Positions 1 to 6,135 of a stretch of 9,072 nucleotides of DNA are shown piece after piece. Numbering within the stretch: position 1 is the first letter of the stretch; the number at the start of each line of letters is the position of its first letter. The translations under genes were made by a program, and so were the position numbers. This DNA comes from JAABSQ01 sp041642315 (lineage in GTDB: Bacteria; Desulfobacterota; Desulfobacteria; Desulfobacterales; Desulfococcaceae), in assembly GCA_041642315.1 (NCBI GenBank), contig JBEPWQ010000142.1, forward strand, positions 1 to 9,072. Direction: 5' to 3'. Under the pieces are notes generated by a model. The model did not search any database, was not told where the DNA came from, and saw only the letters and a program-made list of their open reading frames with translations.

Positions 1-65
1 GCCGCATCCGGGTCCGAGAAGGGGAAGGGGACCAGGACGACATCGCCGAATCTATATTGAATCAT
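1..65 (-). CDS. MazF/PemK-like mRNA interferase toxin, N-terminal fragment cut by window edge
   Basis: Only the first 21 codons are in the window. They start at an ATG at 65-63 and read MIQYRFGDVVLVPFPFSD. The pattern (Y/K)xFGDVVLVPFPFSD is the hallmark first strand and loop of the MazF/PemK toxin fold, whose members are ribosome-independent RNases that cleave mRNA. The start lies inside the end of the upstream antitoxin gene (14-bp overlap), the usual antitoxin-then-toxin order with translational coupling. The catalytic part lies outside the window, so activity and completeness cannot be judged. The family call is strong for so short a piece because the motif is distinctive; the exact subfamily is unknown. 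Confidence 0.8.
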   Translation of the reverse strand, partial: MIQYRFGDVVLVPFPFSDPDA

Positions 66-282
66 ACTCGGCGTCCTCGGGGTTGTCCCATATTCGGGTG
101 AACGGATCAGCCGGGCAATGCTTTGATTGTCGACTTGCCGGTCCCGATTCGGTGTCGGTGCCTGCGAGTGAATCGATAAACCGTTCCACGGCGGCAACCA
201 TTTCGGGCGGAAGGGATCGAATTTTTTCCAGGATTTTCTTTTCCGGTTGGGTGGCCAAAAGGACTTCATTGGCATGGTGCAT
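52..282 (-). CDS. Small antitoxin paired with MazF/PemK-like toxin
   Basis: A 76-residue acidic-tailed protein. I chose the ATG at 282-280, although the frame is open further upstream, because AGGAG lies 9 nt before it and the upstream extension would overlap the end of dnaE2 with unconvincing sequence. Residues 12-40 form a charged helical stretch (LPPEMVAAVERFIDSLA) like that of small antitoxins that bind DNA or dimerise. The C-terminus ends FTRIWDNPEDAEYDSI, matching the WDNxEDAxYDxL-type tail common in antitoxins encoded just before MazF-like toxins; that tail probably wraps the toxin. The stop overlaps the toxin start. The gene lies 118 bp downstream of dnaE2 on the same strand, with no terminator seen between. 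The toxin-antitoxin role is well supported; the DNA-binding fold is not identified. Confidence 0.82.
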   Translation of the reverse strand: MHHANEVLLATQPEKKILEKIRSLPPEMVAAVERFIDSLAGTDTESGPASRQSKHCPADPFTRIWDNPEDAEYDSI

Positions 283-291
283 CGGGTATAT

Positions 292-296
292 CTCCT
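292..296 (-). promoter_or_regulatory. Ribosome binding site fixing the antitoxin start
   Basis: The minus strand reads AGGAG, 9 nt before the ATG at 282-280. It decides between this start and the longer open frame that would begin at 420 inside dnaE2. Confidence 0.7.
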
Positions 297-301
297 GAGG
301 G

Positions 302-314
302 CTGTTCGGAACAG
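302..314. promoter_or_regulatory. Perfect 13-bp palindrome upstream of the antitoxin gene, candidate operator
   Basis: CTGTTC-G-GAACAG is a perfect inverted repeat with 6-bp arms and a single central base. It lies about 20 bp upstream of the antitoxin start and just before its ribosome binding site. Toxin-antitoxin operons are normally repressed by the antitoxin, alone or in complex, at palindromes in this position. A one-base loop rules out a stable RNA hairpin, so a DNA-binding site is the better reading. It could also be chance. The half-site GTTC/GAAC resembles LexA half-sites of other phyla, but the arms face the opposite way to the Gram-positive SOS box. Confidence 0.4.
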
Positions 315-400
315 GTCCATGGCAGCGGTTGAAAACGGAATATAGTTTCAAGCTACTACAGAAAAGGGGGGATCGCAAGTAATGGTGTGATGGAGTCTTT

Positions 401-3385
401 TCAAATCGCCTGCACCCCATCCACCGTCAGTGTACTCGCCCCCCAGTTCTCTTCTACCTTTCCGGAAAGCAGAAACGGGCGGCCGTAGTCGAGGATATGG
501 CAGAAGCGGTGATAGGTTCGGGGGAAGAAGGTGGTCTCCACGATGCCGGTGTCGTCTTCGAAGGATACGAATTTCATGGGGTCGCCCTTGGCGGTCAGGA
601 TGGTTTTGCCGGTGATCAGCCACCCGGCGAACCGGACCCGGCGGCCGAGGTGTTTGGGGATATGGACCGCCCGGACGGTGTGCAGGCGTTTCAGCCGTTC
701 CTCGAACAGGGTCATGGGGTGGCGGTCGCACAAGAAGCCGAGCACTCGGAACTCCCGGCGCAGGCGCTCCCGGGGATCGTCTTCCGGCAGATCGGGCATG
801 GCCGCGGGGGCGGGATCATCGAACAGGGAACGATTGCTGTTTTTTGGACGGCGGGCCTTTTGCCGGGCGGAAAACTGCCAGAGCAGGGCGGGCCGGTGCT
901 TCCGGGGGTGAAACCGGTCCAGGGCCCCGCAGTGGATGAGAGATCTGGCTTCGGTCTCGTCGGGCCGGACCCGCTCGAAAAAATCGGGCAGTCCGGCAAA
1001 AGGCCGTTTTTCCCGTTCATCGATGATGCGGTCCCGGGTAGCGGCGGAGAGATCTTTGATGGATAGAAATCCCACCCGCAGGGTGTGCTCCCGACCGGTC
1101 CAGCGAATCCGGCTCTCCTGGACATCGGGCGGCAGCACGGTGAGGCCGAGCCGTCTGGCCTCGGACACATAGGCAAAGGCGGAATAAAACCCGCCTTGGT
1201 TGCTGATGACCGCGGCCATGAACTCGGCGGGATGGTGGGTCTTGAGGTAGGCGGCCTGAAATGAGACCCGGGCATAGGATGCGCTGTGCGGCTTGCAGAA
1301 GGAATAGCCGTTGAAGCTCATGATCATCCGCCAGATCTTGTCGATGCAGTCGTCGTCGAGGCCCCGGAATCGGGCGCCGGTCACGAACCGCTCGTGGTAG
1401 TCCCGCAGGCGGTGTTCGCGGTCTTTTTTGGACATCACCTTGCGCAGGCCGTCGGCTTCGGCATGGGAAAAGCCGGCCACCCGAACCGCCACCCGGGAGA
1501 CATCCTCCTGGTAGACCATGAGGCCGAAGGTCTCCCCCAGCACCTCGTCCATTAAGGGATGGACCGGCTTCCATGCCCCGCCGTGAAGCCGGTGGATGTA
1601 CTCCTGAATCACCTCATTGGCCGCCGGCCGGATAATGGAAGAATGGATCACCAGGTGCTCGAAATCCCCGACCCGGGTCTTCTGCTGCAAAAGCCGCATG
1701 GCCGGGCTTTCGATATAAAAACATCCCATGGTGTTTCCCCGGGCGAGGTTTTCCTGGGTGGGGAAGTCGTCTTCGGGCTTCCAGCGAGGCTCATTGAGTT
1801 CGATATGATTGGCGCGCATGTCGGCCACGGCGTCCCGAATCACCCCCAGGCTGCGGTTGCCCAGAAGATCGATCTTGACCAGTCCGGCGTCTTCCACCGC
1901 GTCCTTTTCCCACTGCAGAATGGGCACTCCTTTGGGGGCGGTCTGCACCGGCGCATATGCGTCGATCCGCCCCGGGGTGATGACGACCCCGCCCGGATGG
2001 ACCGATAAATACCGGGGCAGACCGATGATCCGCCGGGCGATGGAGAGGATCTCGGGCCAGGGCTCGGAAAAATCGATCCCCCGCATCTGGGGCAGACCGG
2101 CGATCCGCTCTTGAAGACTGTCTTCGGCATCATAATTTCTCCACAGCCACGGAAGCCGGTCGGCGATCTGTTTGATCTCCCGGTCGGTCAAACCGAAAAC
2201 CCGGGCGGTTTCGCGCACCGCCATGCGGGGCTGAAAACAGATGTGGTTGGAGACCATGGCGGCCCGGCCCGCATACCGGTTGAGCACCCCGGCGATCACG
2301 TCGTCGCGTTCGTCCCAGGCGAAGTCGACGTCGATATCCGGTGGGTCCTGGCGGCCCGGGTTCAGAAAGCGCTCGAAATAGAGGTTGTGCTTGACCGGAC
2401 AGACATTGGTGATGCCGAGGCAGTAGGCCACCAGGGATGCCGCCCCCGACCCCCGGCCGCAGGTGCGGGGGCTTCGCCGGACGATGTCGGCCACGATCAG
2501 AAAATAGCCGCAGAACCCCATTTCCGAAATGACCCGCAGTTCATGCTCCAGCCGCTCCACCACGGTTTCGGAGAGTTCTCCGTACCGGTCCCTGGCGCCT
2601 TCATAAGCGGCCCGGCGCAGGTGGGCGGCGGCCCGTTCCGGAGATCCGGATTCAAAGGGGGGCATCACCAGGCCGAAATCGGGGTGAGTGAAGGTGATCC
2701 GTTCGGCCACGGCGGCGGTGTTTTTTACCGCTTCGGGACAGACCGCGAACCGCTGCCGGTAAATTTTCGGCGAAGCCAGAAAGGCGTCCGCCGGGGCCGT
2801 GTCTCGGGGTGTCAGCCGGCACAGGGAGGTATTGTTGTCGATGGCCCTCAGCACCCGGTGAATGGCCACATCTTCCGGATGAAGAAAAAAACTGCCGGGA
2901 ACGGCGACCACCGGAATGCCGAGGTGCTGGGCGGTCTGCCGCAGCGGGTGCGAAGCGGGAACCGGACGCCGCGGCACGGCGGCCGCGATATCGACCCCGG
3001 CTGCGTATCCGGCGCGCAGCAGGTCGGAATTTCCGGTGAGCACCGCCAGTCCTTCAGACAGCTCAATAAGCGAGGATTTCAGATCGAAATCCGTTCGGGT
3101 ATGGCGTCGGGTCAACAGACGGCAGAGACGGCCGTATCCCCCGGCGTCTTTGACCAGGCAGACGGCTCGGGCTGCGGTTTGGCGGTTGGTCACTTCGGCC
3201 CCTACAATGGGCCGGATGCCTTCCCGGTCGCAGGCGGTGAGAAACGGCCAGAGCCCGTAGAGGTTGTCGGTATCGGTGAGGGCCAGCCGGTCGTATCCGA
3301 GGTGCCGGGCATGGCGACAGAGCGCCCGGACCCCGGAGACCCCCCACATCAGGGAATACCCGGACCGGACCGTGAGGGGAATCAT
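401..3385 (-). CDS. dnaE2: DnaE2-type error-prone DNA polymerase III alpha subunit
   Basis: A C-family DNA polymerase of 994 residues, close to the roughly 1,030-1,080 of DnaE2 and shorter than replicative DnaE. The N-terminal PHP domain (about 1-230) lacks the usual metal ligands: T5-V6-R7 replaces HxH and TDTDNL replaces TDHGNL. The palm has GRGSGAAS (310-317), PDIDVDF (349-355, catalytic D352 and D354) and KIDLLGN (504-510, catalytic D506). Typical C-family motifs follow: HPGG (463-466), GCFYIESPAMR (554-564), YQEDV (625-629), GYSFCKPHSASYA (693-705) and LPPDVQES (751-758), then a helix-hairpin-helix region near 800-830 and an OB fold at about 915-994. It ends straight after the OB fold, with no tau-binding domain. 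The ATG lies 11 bp after the imuB stop, with AGGA upstream. Expected role: damage-induced translesion synthesis with the clamp and the ImuB-like protein. Confidence 0.93.
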   Translation of the reverse strand: MIPLTVRSGYSLMWGVSGVRALCRHARHLGYDRLALTDTDNLYGLWPFLTACDREGIRPIVGAEVTNRQTAARAVCLVKDAGGYGRLCRLLTRRHTRTDFDLKSSLIELSEGLAVLTGNSDLLRAGYAAGVDIAAAVPRRPVPASHPLRQTAQHLGIPVVAVPGSFFLHPEDVAIHRVLRAIDNNTSLCRLTPRDTAPADAFLASPKIYRQRFAVCPEAVKNTAAVAERITFTHPDFGLVMPPFESGSPERAAAHLRRAAYEGARDRYGELSETVVERLEHELRVISEMGFCGYFLIVADIVRRSPRTCGRGSGAASLVAYCLGITNVCPVKHNLYFERFLNPGRQDPPDIDVDFAWDERDDVIAGVLNRYAGRAAMVSNHICFQPRMAVRETARVFGLTDREIKQIADRLPWLWRNYDAEDSLQERIAGLPQMRGIDFSEPWPEILSIARRIIGLPRYLSVHPGGVVITPGRIDAYAPVQTAPKGVPILQWEKDAVEDAGLVKIDLLGNRSLGVIRDAVADMRANHIELNEPRWKPEDDFPTQENLARGNTMGCFYIESPAMRLLQQKTRVGDFEHLVIHSSIIRPAANEVIQEYIHRLHGGAWKPVHPLMDEVLGETFGLMVYQEDVSRVAVRVAGFSHAEADGLRKVMSKKDREHRLRDYHERFVTGARFRGLDDDCIDKIWRMIMSFNGYSFCKPHSASYARVSFQAAYLKTHHPAEFMAAVISNQGGFYSAFAYVSEARRLGLTVLPPDVQESRIRWTGREHTLRVGFLSIKDLSAATRDRIIDEREKRPFAGLPDFFERVRPDETEARSLIHCGALDRFHPRKHRPALLWQFSARQKARRPKNSNRSLFDDPAPAAMPDLPEDDPRERLRREFRVLGFLCDRHPMTLFEERLKRLHTVRAVHIPKHLGRRVRFAGWLITGKTILTAKGDPMKFVSFEDDTGIVETTFFPRTYHRFCHILDYGRPFLLSGKVEENWGASTLTVDGVQAI

Positions 3386-3396
3386 GGCCGGTTTTC

Positions 3397-4584
3397 CTAT
3401 ACCGCCAGTGCCCGCCCCATCCGGATGGCGCTTTGGCCGAACCGATGCCGGATGTGGTCCACCGCATCGATGACCGCATCGCGTTTCCGAATGACCGGCT
3501 CGGTCTCCGAAAACAGCTCCATCTGGGCCTGGGGATGGACCGGCCGGGCGCAGGCGAGGCGGATATGGCGGAGCCGCACCCGGCGGGTCCAGGCCTTGTA
3601 CAGAAGAGATCGGGACACCTCGAAGAGGGTGATGTCGTTGGCCGACGGCGGGCGGACCGCCAACTGTCGACAGCAGCGCAGCCCGTCGGCATAGTCGAGC
3701 CGGATCGCCAGGCTTCGGGCGGCCCTACGGCGTCGGCGCAGTTCGGCGCCGATCTTTTCCACCAGCCGGTACACCGCTCCTTCCACCGCCGATACCGCAT
3801 TGGTGTCATTGCCGAATTCGTGGGATGCGGTAACGACCGGCGGTTTCTGACCGGCGGACAGGACCGGCGACGGGTCGATCCCCCGGACCGATTCGTAAAT
3901 GAAATCGGCCCGCTTTCCGAAGGGGACCGCCAGCTGATCCAGCGTCAAATCGGCTACCTGGCGGACCCGGTGAAGGTTGAATTCCCGCAGCCGGTGCAGG
4001 TCGTCGCGCTCGATGCCCGGCACCAGGCATACCGGCAGCGGCGACAGAAAGGCCGCCTCTTCCCCCTCGCCCACGATGTATTCCCCCAGGGGCTTGACCA
4101 GCCGGGTCGCCACCTTGGAGACCAGCTTGTTGGACGCCACCGACCAGATCGGGGACAGGCCGAGGCGGGTGCGGATCCGGCGGTACATCCGCCAGGCCAC
4201 ATCCACGGGCGGGCCGAACAGGCGGCCGGTGCCGGAGATATCGATAAAAAGATGACCGTCGATCTCTCCCGGTTCGATCAGCGGCGAGTAGGGGAGGGCT
4301 TCCCGAAAAAGATCCCGCATGGCCTGTTCATACCGGTCGGGGTGGGGCGGTAGGAGGAGGGCGTCGCGGCAGATCCGCCGGGCCCGCCGGAGAGGCATCC
4401 CCTTGCGGACTCCGGACTGGTAGGCCTCTTCGCTCATGTCGTGGACCACGGCCCGGGACGCCCCTTCGGGCGCGATGATGACCGGGCGGTCCTTCAGGCC
4501 GGGGTCCGCCAGCCGCTCCACCGCCACGGCGAAGTCGGCGACGTTGAGGTGGACGATCTGTCTACGTCGATACCCAGTCTTCAA
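3397..4584 (-). CDS. imuB: ImuB-like, catalytically degenerate Y-family DNA polymerase
   Basis: A 395-residue Y-family (UmuC/DinB/ImuB) protein. The first catalytic segment, HxDMDxFF in DinB, reads HLNVADFA (12-19), so the first metal-binding Asp is N14. The second segment, SIDEAYLD in DinB, reads EIDGHLFID (107-115): one Asp (D109) remains but the essential Glu is replaced by Gly and one residue is inserted. Such loss is characteristic of ImuB, a non-catalytic adaptor. The fold otherwise looks intact: palm and fingers 10-180, helix-hairpin-helix thumb near 185-240, little finger about 245-345. A consensus beta-clamp motif, QMELF (354-358), follows, then a DinB-like tail (RKRDAVIDAVDHIRHRFG). 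The start is TTG at 4584-4582, with GAGGG 7 nt before it inside vapC and a stop two codons upstream. It overlaps vapC by 23 bp and lies 11 bp before dnaE2. It could also be called a degenerate DinB homologue. Confidence 0.85.
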   Translation of the reverse strand: MKTGYRRRQIVHLNVADFAVAVERLADPGLKDRPVIIAPEGASRAVVHDMSEEAYQSGVRKGMPLRRARRICRDALLLPPHPDRYEQAMRDLFREALPYSPLIEPGEIDGHLFIDISGTGRLFGPPVDVAWRMYRRIRTRLGLSPIWSVASNKLVSKVATRLVKPLGEYIVGEGEEAAFLSPLPVCLVPGIERDDLHRLREFNLHRVRQVADLTLDQLAVPFGKRADFIYESVRGIDPSPVLSAGQKPPVVTASHEFGNDTNAVSAVEGAVYRLVEKIGAELRRRRRAARSLAIRLDYADGLRCCRQLAVRPPSANDITLFEVSRSLLYKAWTRRVRLRHIRLACARPVHPQAQMELFSETEPVIRKRDAVIDAVDHIRHRFGQSAIRMGRALAV

Positions 4585-4969
4585 CGGTCAATCCCTCAAT
4601 GCGGTTAAATTCTTTTGTATTATGGGTGACCACACGGAAATCATTGGCAAGAGCGATGGCGGCTATCTGCAGGTCTCTTTCGCTGATCGGAACCCCTTTT
4701 TTTTCAAGACGGGTTCGAATGACAGCGTATCGTCGGGCCGCGGCCTTATCAAAATCGACTATTTTCAGTTGAGCACCAATCTGGTCGATTTTCTTTCGAC
4801 GTTCTTTTTTCTTCACCGGCGATTTTTCTATGCCATACAGAATTTCCGCCAATGTGATGGTTGAAAACACCAGATCACACGGGCGATGGAACCGCAATCG
4901 GGAAAGTATGACCGAATCGCCCCGCATCCAATAGCTGAGAATATTGGTGTCCAGCAGCAGTATGCTCAA
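4562..4969 (-). CDS. vapC: VapC-family PIN-domain toxin (ribonuclease)
   Basis: A 135-residue PIN-domain protein of normal VapC length. The acidic residues that hold Mg2+ are present: D7 in LLLDTNILS, E42 in TLAEILYGIE and D99 in ISERDLQIAA, with N117 in the THNTKEF motif near the end. VapC toxins cleave specific RNAs, often tRNA or rRNA, and are neutralised by VapB. The start is TTG at 4969-4967, sharing TTGA with the stop of vapB, a 4-bp overlap typical of these pairs. The 3' end overlaps imuB by 23 bp. Local GC is lower than in the flanking genes (25 of 60 bases at 4801-4860 against 37 of 60 at 3481-3540), pointing to a separate origin from the operon it sits in. All key residues are present, so it is probably active. 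Confidence 0.9.
   Translation of the reverse strand: MSILLLDTNILSYWMRGDSVILSRLRFHRPCDLVFSTITLAEILYGIEKSPVKKKERRKKIDQIGAQLKIVDFDKAAARRYAVIRTRLEKKGVPISERDLQIAAIALANDFRVVTHNTKEFNRIEGLTVEDWVST
4592..4596 (-). promoter_or_regulatory. Ribosome binding site for imuB inside vapC
   Basis: The minus strand reads GAGGG, 7 nt before the TTG at 4584. An in-frame TGA lies two codons before that TTG and no ATG or GTG occurs near the expected N-terminus, so this site fixes the imuB start. It also suggests translational coupling with vapC. Confidence 0.65.
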
Positions 4970-5202
4970 GGTTCATCCAAATCGACAGATTCGGACGGAA
5001 GCGACGGCGGCGTTACAAAATCCGGATCGGGTGTAAACATGTTCCAGAATCCTTTGGGCCATTCGGTTTTTTCCATCGGTTCCAATATGACTTTTTGTCC
5101 TTCTTTTCTGATTTTGACCATGTCACCTTCGAATCGAAACGCCTTCGGCAGTCGAACCGCCTGAGAACGGCCATTCTTAAAAAGTTTTGCAGTGGTTTCC
5201 AT
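4966..5202 (-). CDS. vapB: VapB-family antitoxin (SpoVT/AbrB fold, VagC-like)
   Basis: A 78-residue antitoxin. Residues 1-45 match the swapped-hairpin AbrB/MazE DNA-binding domain of VapB/VagC proteins (KLFKNGRSQAVRLPKAFRF, then GDMVKIRKEGQKVILEP). The tail (46-78) contains WPKGFWNMF, a plausible toxin-binding segment, and ends rich in Pro, Ser and acidic residues. The ATG at 5202-5200 is preceded by GGAG 8 nt upstream. The stop overlaps the vapC start. The pair lies 66 bp after the DUF72 gene, and that gap holds AT-rich tandem repeats which may be its operator. It should repress its own promoter with VapC and block VapC activity. Confidence 0.9.
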   Translation of the reverse strand: METTAKLFKNGRSQAVRLPKAFRFEGDMVKIRKEGQKVILEPMEKTEWPKGFWNMFTPDPDFVTPPSLPSESVDLDEP

Positions 5203-5233
5203 TGCACGGCTCCAGAATTATGAAGTTGGAATT

Positions 5234-5254
5234 AGTATATATCAATATATATCA
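5234..5254 (-). promoter_or_regulatory. Candidate vapBC operator and promoter with tandem 10-bp repeats
   Basis: In the 66-bp gap before vapB, TATATATCA occurs twice (5236-5244 and 5246-5254 on the plus strand), one helical turn apart. The same bases also form an inverted repeat, TATATAT-CA-ATATATA (5236-5251). On the minus strand the repeats run into TATACT (5239-5234), a usable -10 that would place transcription start near 5227, upstream of the ribosome binding site. No good -35 is seen for it. A second match, TTGATA-N17-CATAAT (5245-5217), would start too close to the gene to include the ribosome binding site. Position and symmetry suit autoregulation by VapB. Confidence 0.45.
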
Positions 5255-5268
5255 CTCTGCTCATTAAA

Positions 5269-6132
5269 TCAATCGGTGATTGGTGTTTTAGAATGTGTCA
5301 TTAACCCCGCCTCGGCCAACAGCCGAATCAGGGTCTGGGCATTGCGCGGGGCCTGGGCCCGCACGTGGTTGTTGAAAAACAGGAGGCCGGTTTCGGCCCG
5401 GCGGGCCATGGGGGCGATCCGGGGTGAAATCCATTCCTGGAGTTCGGCCTCGGTGTAATCGTGGTCGAACTGCTTCTGCATGTGGCCGGTGCGCCACCCG
5501 GCGCCGTTTCGGCCGTGAAACCGGACATAGAAAAAATCGGGGTTGGTCACCACGTCCAGGGGCGGAAAGGAGCGGTCCAGGGGAGGTGCATCCACCGCCA
5601 CCAGGGTGATCCGGCGCCGGGAGAGCTCTTCGAAGACCCGGTCCACCGCCCAGGAAGGGTGGCGGAATTCAACGGCCAGCGGCAGCGAATTCAGCCGGTC
5701 CAGGAGGGCGGAAAGGTAATACCGGTTCTTCTTGGACCGATTAAAGAAGGGCGGCAGCTGGATCAGCACGGCCGCCAGTTGGCCGGACTGAATCAGGGGA
5801 GCGATACCGTCCCGATACCGGATCACCTGGCTCGGCCAGTCATCCGGATCCACCTCATGGGTCATGGTGCGGGTCAGCTTGGCCGCGAAAGAAAACGCCG
5901 GCCCCACCAGCCGGCGCATCCGATCGATCGATTCGGCCTTGGGCATCTGATACCAGGTGTAGTTGAGTTCGGTGATCCCGAAGATGCCGGCATAATAGGG
6001 CAGCATTCGGGCGGCGGACATTCCCGGCGGGTAAAATCCGGCATCGGTCCACTCGGCATAGGAATACCCGCTGGTGCCGACCCGCAGCTGACAGGGCGTT
6101 TCCGGCTTTGCTGTCATCTCTGAGGCGGCCAT
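5269..6132 (-). CDS. DUF72 / YecE-family TIM-barrel protein in the SOS operon
   Basis: A 287-residue protein of the DUF72 family (COG1801, YecE-like), predicted to be a cytosolic TIM barrel; the biochemical function of the family is not established. Family motifs in order: LRVGTSGYSYAEW (16-28), NYTWYQMP (57-64), FSFAAKLTRTMTH (80-92), VLIQLPPFF (122-130), AVEFRHPSW (153-161), FYVRFHGRN (201-209) and LLFFNNH (250-256). The barrel appears complete. The ATG at 6132-6130 follows the lexA stop by 3 bp, and its ribosome binding site (AAGGTG) lies in the last lexA codons, so it is probably co-translated with lexA. In many bacteria the gene after lexA in such cassettes is imuA; this protein bears no resemblance to the RecA-like ImuA. 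A link to DNA damage tolerance is inferred from position only. Confidence 0.88.
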   Translation of the reverse strand: MAASEMTAKPETPCQLRVGTSGYSYAEWTDAGFYPPGMSAARMLPYYAGIFGITELNYTWYQMPKAESIDRMRRLVGPAFSFAAKLTRTMTHEVDPDDWPSQVIRYRDGIAPLIQSGQLAAVLIQLPPFFNRSKKNRYYLSALLDRLNSLPLAVEFRHPSWAVDRVFEELSRRRITLVAVDAPPLDRSFPPLDVVTNPDFFYVRFHGRNGAGWRTGHMQKQFDHDYTEAELQEWISPRIAPMARRAETGLLFFNNHVRAQAPRNAQTLIRLLAEAGLMTHSKTPITD

Positions 6133-6135
6133 GGT

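Noticed and set aside
283..420. Extending the antitoxin gene upstream to the ATG at 420
   Set aside because: The extra 46 residues look non-coding and overlap the end of dnaE2, while the ATG at 282 has a proper ribosome binding site.
2111..3694. Long plus-strand open frame of 527 codons opposite dnaE2 and imuB
   Set aside because: It lies antisense to two genes with full family motifs. Its translation is rich in Gly, Pro, Arg and His with no recognisable domain, as expected of the antisense frame in high-GC coding DNA.
5217..5245. TTGATA-N17-CATAAT as the main vapBC promoter
   Set aside because: The boxes match well, but transcription would start at about 5210, downstream of the ribosome binding site, leaving a nearly leaderless message. 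The -10-like TATACT upstream fits better.
5269..6132. DUF72 protein as a divergent ImuA
   Set aside because: It has no Walker motifs or RecA-like core and carries clear DUF72 motifs throughout, so any link to ImuA would be functional replacement, not homology.
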